Shown in pieces: positions 61,546 through 64,000 of a stretch of 64,000 bases of DNA (position 1 is its first letter; each line of letters begins with the position of its first letter). The notes below the pieces were generated by a model, which was not told where the DNA came from, ran no database searches, and saw nothing but the letters and a program-made list of their open reading frames with translations. Source of the DNA: Fretibacter rubidus (GTDB taxonomy: Bacteria; Pseudomonadota; Alphaproteobacteria; Caulobacterales; Maricaulaceae); NCBI RefSeq assembly GCF_041429785.1, contig NZ_CP163423.1, forward strand, positions 2,356,001 through 2,420,000, in the 5' to 3' direction. The translations under genes were made by a program, and so were the position numbers.

Positions 61546-62244
61546 ATGTCATTCAAACTCTACAGCGTTTTAACTGGCTGCGCATTGCTGACTTTACAAT
61601 CAGCTTTAGCGCAACCCTCTGGCCAGCACCCCATACTCGACCTAGCCCATCAGAAAGCTCGCATCGAGCAGTCTTACACTGCGCGATATTCATTCGAAAT
61701 GACCTATCAAGATAATGACTTTCAAGCCCAGGCGCATGTCAATCCGACGCGCCCACAGGGTAGTCGTCTTGAGGTTATGCATCCCGCTAAATCGGAATGG
61801 AGCAATGATTTCAAGGATATGCTGCGCCAGTTAGACGACGATCCCTATGAGGAATTTTGGTGTACGGATTTTTTAGCGTTAGTGGGACCTGATGCTCACC
61901 CAGTCATGCAGGATGGTAACGCGGTCATCTTTGCCTTTACACCGCAGGCCGGACCTGATGATGATGCCGATGACCGCAAATTTTTGGCGGAGATGATTGC
62001 GCATATCACCATCGACAACACAACCGGGGCCATACACAAGTTTGAAATGCGAAACCGCCGCCCGTTCAAACCCATCTTCATCGCCAAGATCAAATCATTT
62101 CAGATGCAAGTCCAATGTCAGGCCGCCCCTGATGGTCGGTTCTATGTGGCCGATTTGCGAACAAATTTATCGGCAAAGATTGCTCTTAAAAAAGTGGAAG
62201 AGCACGAGCAGCGCACAATATTCAACCTAACCCTGCCCCGCTAA
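61546..62244 (+). CDS. secreted protein of unknown function
   Basis: This protein has 232 residues with a signal peptide (MSFKLYSVLTGCALLTLQSA, cut near ALAQ). The mature part is mixed strands and helices; it has two cysteines, one in EEFWCTDFLALVGPD and one in QMQVQCQAAPDG, which could pair. No family is recognised. It begins nine bases after the MipA-like gene, with AGGAGG upstream, so both are probably co-expressed in the envelope. Confidence 0.78.
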   Translation: MSFKLYSVLTGCALLTLQSALAQPSGQHPILDLAHQKARIEQSYTARYSFEMTYQDNDFQAQAHVNPTRPQGSRLEVMHPAKSEWSNDFKDMLRQLDDDPYEEFWCTDFLALVGPDAHPVMQDGNAVIFAFTPQAGPDDDADDRKFLAEMIAHITIDNTTGAIHKFEMRNRRPFKPIFIAKIKSFQMQVQCQAAPDGRFYVADLRTNLSAKIALKKVEEHEQRTIFNLTLPR

Positions 62245-62279
62245 ATTCACGCGTTTCAAATTATTCAAGGAGAAACATT

Positions 62280-62648
62280 ATGCGCACCTTCACGACAATT
62301 CTTATATTGTGTTCAGTCGTCATTTCTGGCTGCGCCAGCACCATCATGAAAGGCTATGTCTCTCGCGATATATCAGCGGTGATCGCCAATTACGGCCCAC
62401 CAATCAACAGCTTTGATTTGCCCAACGGGCAGCGCGCTTTTCAGTGGGAAATCATTGATACATCCTATGTTCCTGAAACCATTACATATGATGATGAAGG
62501 CGGGCGCGGATATCAGAGAGGCTCAACGGTTCGCTCTGGCGGTTATGTAAAAGAGACAGCCTGCTTTTACACATTTTACGCCAACGCCGCGCCCAATGGC
62601 GGTTGGACCATTACCGGTTTTGAAAAACCCTCTTTCGAATGCGAATGA
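62280..62648 (+). CDS. small lipoprotein of unknown function
   Basis: This lipoprotein has 122 residues. The leader MRTFTTILILCSVVISGCAS carries a clear lipobox (ISGC). The segment DISAVIANYGPPINSFDLPN followed by GQRAFQWEI resembles small outer-membrane lipoproteins with a SmpA/OmlA-like strand pattern, without firm identity. The ATG follows AAGGAGAAA. It belongs to the same run as the two genes upstream. Confidence 0.75.
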   Translation: MRTFTTILILCSVVISGCASTIMKGYVSRDISAVIANYGPPINSFDLPNGQRAFQWEIIDTSYVPETITYDDEGGRGYQRGSTVRSGGYVKETACFYTFYANAAPNGGWTITGFEKPSFECE

Positions 62649-62747
62649 GATAGCCCCAAAATGATAATTGTCCGCCCCGTCACGGAAAGACGTGAACTGA
62701 AATAATAGTCACTAGGACAAGGTAATATAAATGAAAGGCCAGACCTT

Positions 62748-63659
62748 ATGGCAAAACGACCACGCACAACTCGAATGACCTCAGCTTTGCTCGCCGTATC
62801 GTTTACATTTTGCAATTTAGCGTTCAGCGAGGCCACTTCTCCATTATCTGACATCACACGTCAAAGGGCAGAACAAATGATTGCCAATGGAGACGCCAAA
62901 GCAGCGATAGCCGAACTGGAACCTATATGGGAAACAAACAAAAACAATTTTGCACTCTGCCAGTTACTTGTTGATGCCTATAGTGACCGTATTGATCAGG
63001 TCAGCTTCTTAAAAAAACGAGGCGTTGCAAAGACAATGCTAGCCACAATGGAACAGTGCTACGACATTAAGCCTGATGATGAAACAGCACAGCTCAATTT
63101 GATTATGTTTCATACCCAAGCTCCCTCTAGCGTCGGAGGTGACAAGGAGGCCGCAGAGAGACTTATCAAAGACATCTCTGCTAAGTATCCGTCACGGGGT
63201 TTTTTGATGAAGGCTCGACTGGCTATATCGGAAGATGACTTTGCCGCAGCAGAATCCTTTGCGCACCAAGCCATTGAAATCGAGCCAGATAACGTAGAAG
63301 CTTTGAATGTCGCAGGTCTGATTGCTCTGCAACAAAATCAGTATGTCAACGCTATTGAGCTATTCAAGCGCTGCGTCTCAGCAGATAAGCAAAACTTTGA
63401 TTGCCACTATCAAATTGGAAAAACGGCTCACCTAAGCGGGGAATATGCGCAAGACGGCATTACCGCGTTTGAGCGCTTTATTCGCAATGGGCATGATAAC
63501 CCAGAGTATTTGGCCCACGCGCATTACCGCCTTGCTGAACTTTACCTAAGCACAGACAATCAACGTAAAGCGCGGCCACATTTGGAGACTGCCGTCACGC
63601 TAGCGGGCTTGAAGTCAGCAAGAAAGCGCCTAGCCAAGCTTAGCAAGAGCGGCGGTTGA
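62748..63659 (+). CDS. exported TPR-repeat protein
   Basis: This protein has 303 residues. The N-terminus has a signal-like stretch (RMTSALLAVSFTFCNLAFSE). TPR-like helix pairs occupy the rest, for example AEQMIANGDAKAAIAELEPI, DDFAAAESFAHQAIEIEPDN and VEALNVAGLIALQQNQYVNA. Three cysteines are scattered. It follows the lipoprotein gene after 99 bases and precedes a DUF2306 gene by one base. It may scaffold envelope complexes; the target is unknown. Confidence 0.78.
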   Translation: MAKRPRTTRMTSALLAVSFTFCNLAFSEATSPLSDITRQRAEQMIANGDAKAAIAELEPIWETNKNNFALCQLLVDAYSDRIDQVSFLKKRGVAKTMLATMEQCYDIKPDDETAQLNLIMFHTQAPSSVGGDKEAAERLIKDISAKYPSRGFLMKARLAISEDDFAAAESFAHQAIEIEPDNVEALNVAGLIALQQNQYVNAIELFKRCVSADKQNFDCHYQIGKTAHLSGEYAQDGITAFERFIRNGHDNPEYLAHAHYRLAELYLSTDNQRKARPHLETAVTLAGLKSARKRLAKLSKSGG

Positions 63660-63660
63660 T

Positions 63661-64000
63661 ATGCAGGATTGGTTGACATGGTCATATTGGGTTGAAAGCC
63701 CGCTTGGCGCATTTCATTTTCTTTGCGCGATCGGGGCATTGGTGCTTGGTCCCTTTATTATGATCCGCCCAAAAGGCACGCATTTACACCGCTGGATAGG
63801 ACGGATTTGGGCCGTTATGATGACGGTTATCATCATCAGTGCGCTTAGCATGTATGACATGACCGGATATCCCAATCTCTTCCATTTCTTTGCGTTGGTC
63901 AGCTTAGTCACCTTATCGAGGGCTCTTTGGGCAATTTGGAGCTATAAGCGTACACACAATCCAAAGCGGCTTAACGCCCATCAACATTCAATGGTTTGGG
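63661..64000 (+). CDS. DUF2306 family membrane protein, 3' end cut by window
   Basis: The ATG at 63661 opens a frame that continues to the window edge (113 codons visible). The translation starts MQDWLTWSYWVESPLGAFHF and shows at least three hydrophobic helices, with the DUF2306 hallmark RPKGTHLHRWIGRIWAVMMT and a later HQHSMVW segment. The family has four helices with conserved histidines and no settled function. It begins one base after the TPR stop. Confidence 0.8.
   Translation, partial: MQDWLTWSYWVESPLGAFHFLCAIGALVLGPFIMIRPKGTHLHRWIGRIWAVMMTVIIISALSMYDMTGYPNLFHFFALVSLVTLSRALWAIWSYKRTHNPKRLNAHQHSMVW

Overview
This window appears to be chromosomal DNA of a marine-type alphaproteobacterium, perhaps near Hyphomonadaceae/Maricaulales. 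That placement is inferred from gene content: a CioAB-type bd oxidase, a BigR-like sulfide regulon, CrbSR-type acetate control and an alphaproteobacterial-style flagellar operon. No rRNA, tRNA, CRISPR array or transposase was seen.

1-12.5 kb is a sulfide/persulfide and peroxide defence region. A minus-strand run (peroxiredoxin, BigR-like repressor, persulfide-dioxygenase-like hydrolase, DUF442-SQR fusion, SulP transporter, cydA, cydB) has overlapping or nearly touching genes and reads as one operon. It faces a plus-strand run: a second 1-Cys peroxiredoxin, a terminator, two YeeE/YedE half-transporters, a CXXCH lipoprotein, Dps, two exported DsrE-like proteins and a methyltransferase. A perfect 10-bp inverted repeat lies between the two runs and is the likely operator.

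12.5-24.1 kb holds a giant RHS/YD-repeat protein of 3512 residues. Its order is YD cage, LysM, Ala/Gly-rich hydrophobic segment, Hint autoprotease, then a 344-residue C-terminal tip with a JAMM-like HxH-x7-G-x2-D signature. A lipoprotein gene starts 4 bases after the RHS stop and is the natural immunity candidate. A degraded copy of part of the RHS LysM coding sequence lies beyond it.

24.4-46 kb is a flagellar locus. Plus strand: fliQ, fliR, flhB, flhA and a TPR gene. Minus strand, one dense operon: flgF, flgG, flgA, flgH, flgI, flgB, flgC, fliE, fliF, a tiny gene in the fliG position, fliH, fliI, fliJ, fliK, flgD, flgE, fliM, fliN, fliO, fliP, fliA, a TPR gene and an unknown gene. Several parts are unusual: short FliF, a roughly 147-residue protein where FliG should be, short FliM, FlgD with a Sec-type signal, FlgH without a lipobox, and FlhB with NPQH instead of NPTH. 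No flagellin, hook-associated, stator or chemotaxis genes are present here. A decayed RHS fragment (46.1-47.5 kb) lies beyond flgF, so RHS sequences in the same orientation bracket the flagellar locus.

47.6-57.4 kb is an acetate module: a DcaP-like porin and acs in one operon, a CrbR-like response regulator, a CrbS-like transporter/hybrid histidine kinase, and an ActP-type symporter with its DUF4212 small subunit. 57.5-64 kb holds a small membrane protein, an S41 peptidase lipoprotein, a membrane AraC regulator, a MipA-family protein, secreted proteins of unknown function, a TPR protein and a truncated DUF2306 membrane protein. Starts were reassigned by hand where a Shine-Dalgarno sequence or a stop/start overlap was clearer than the longest reading frame.
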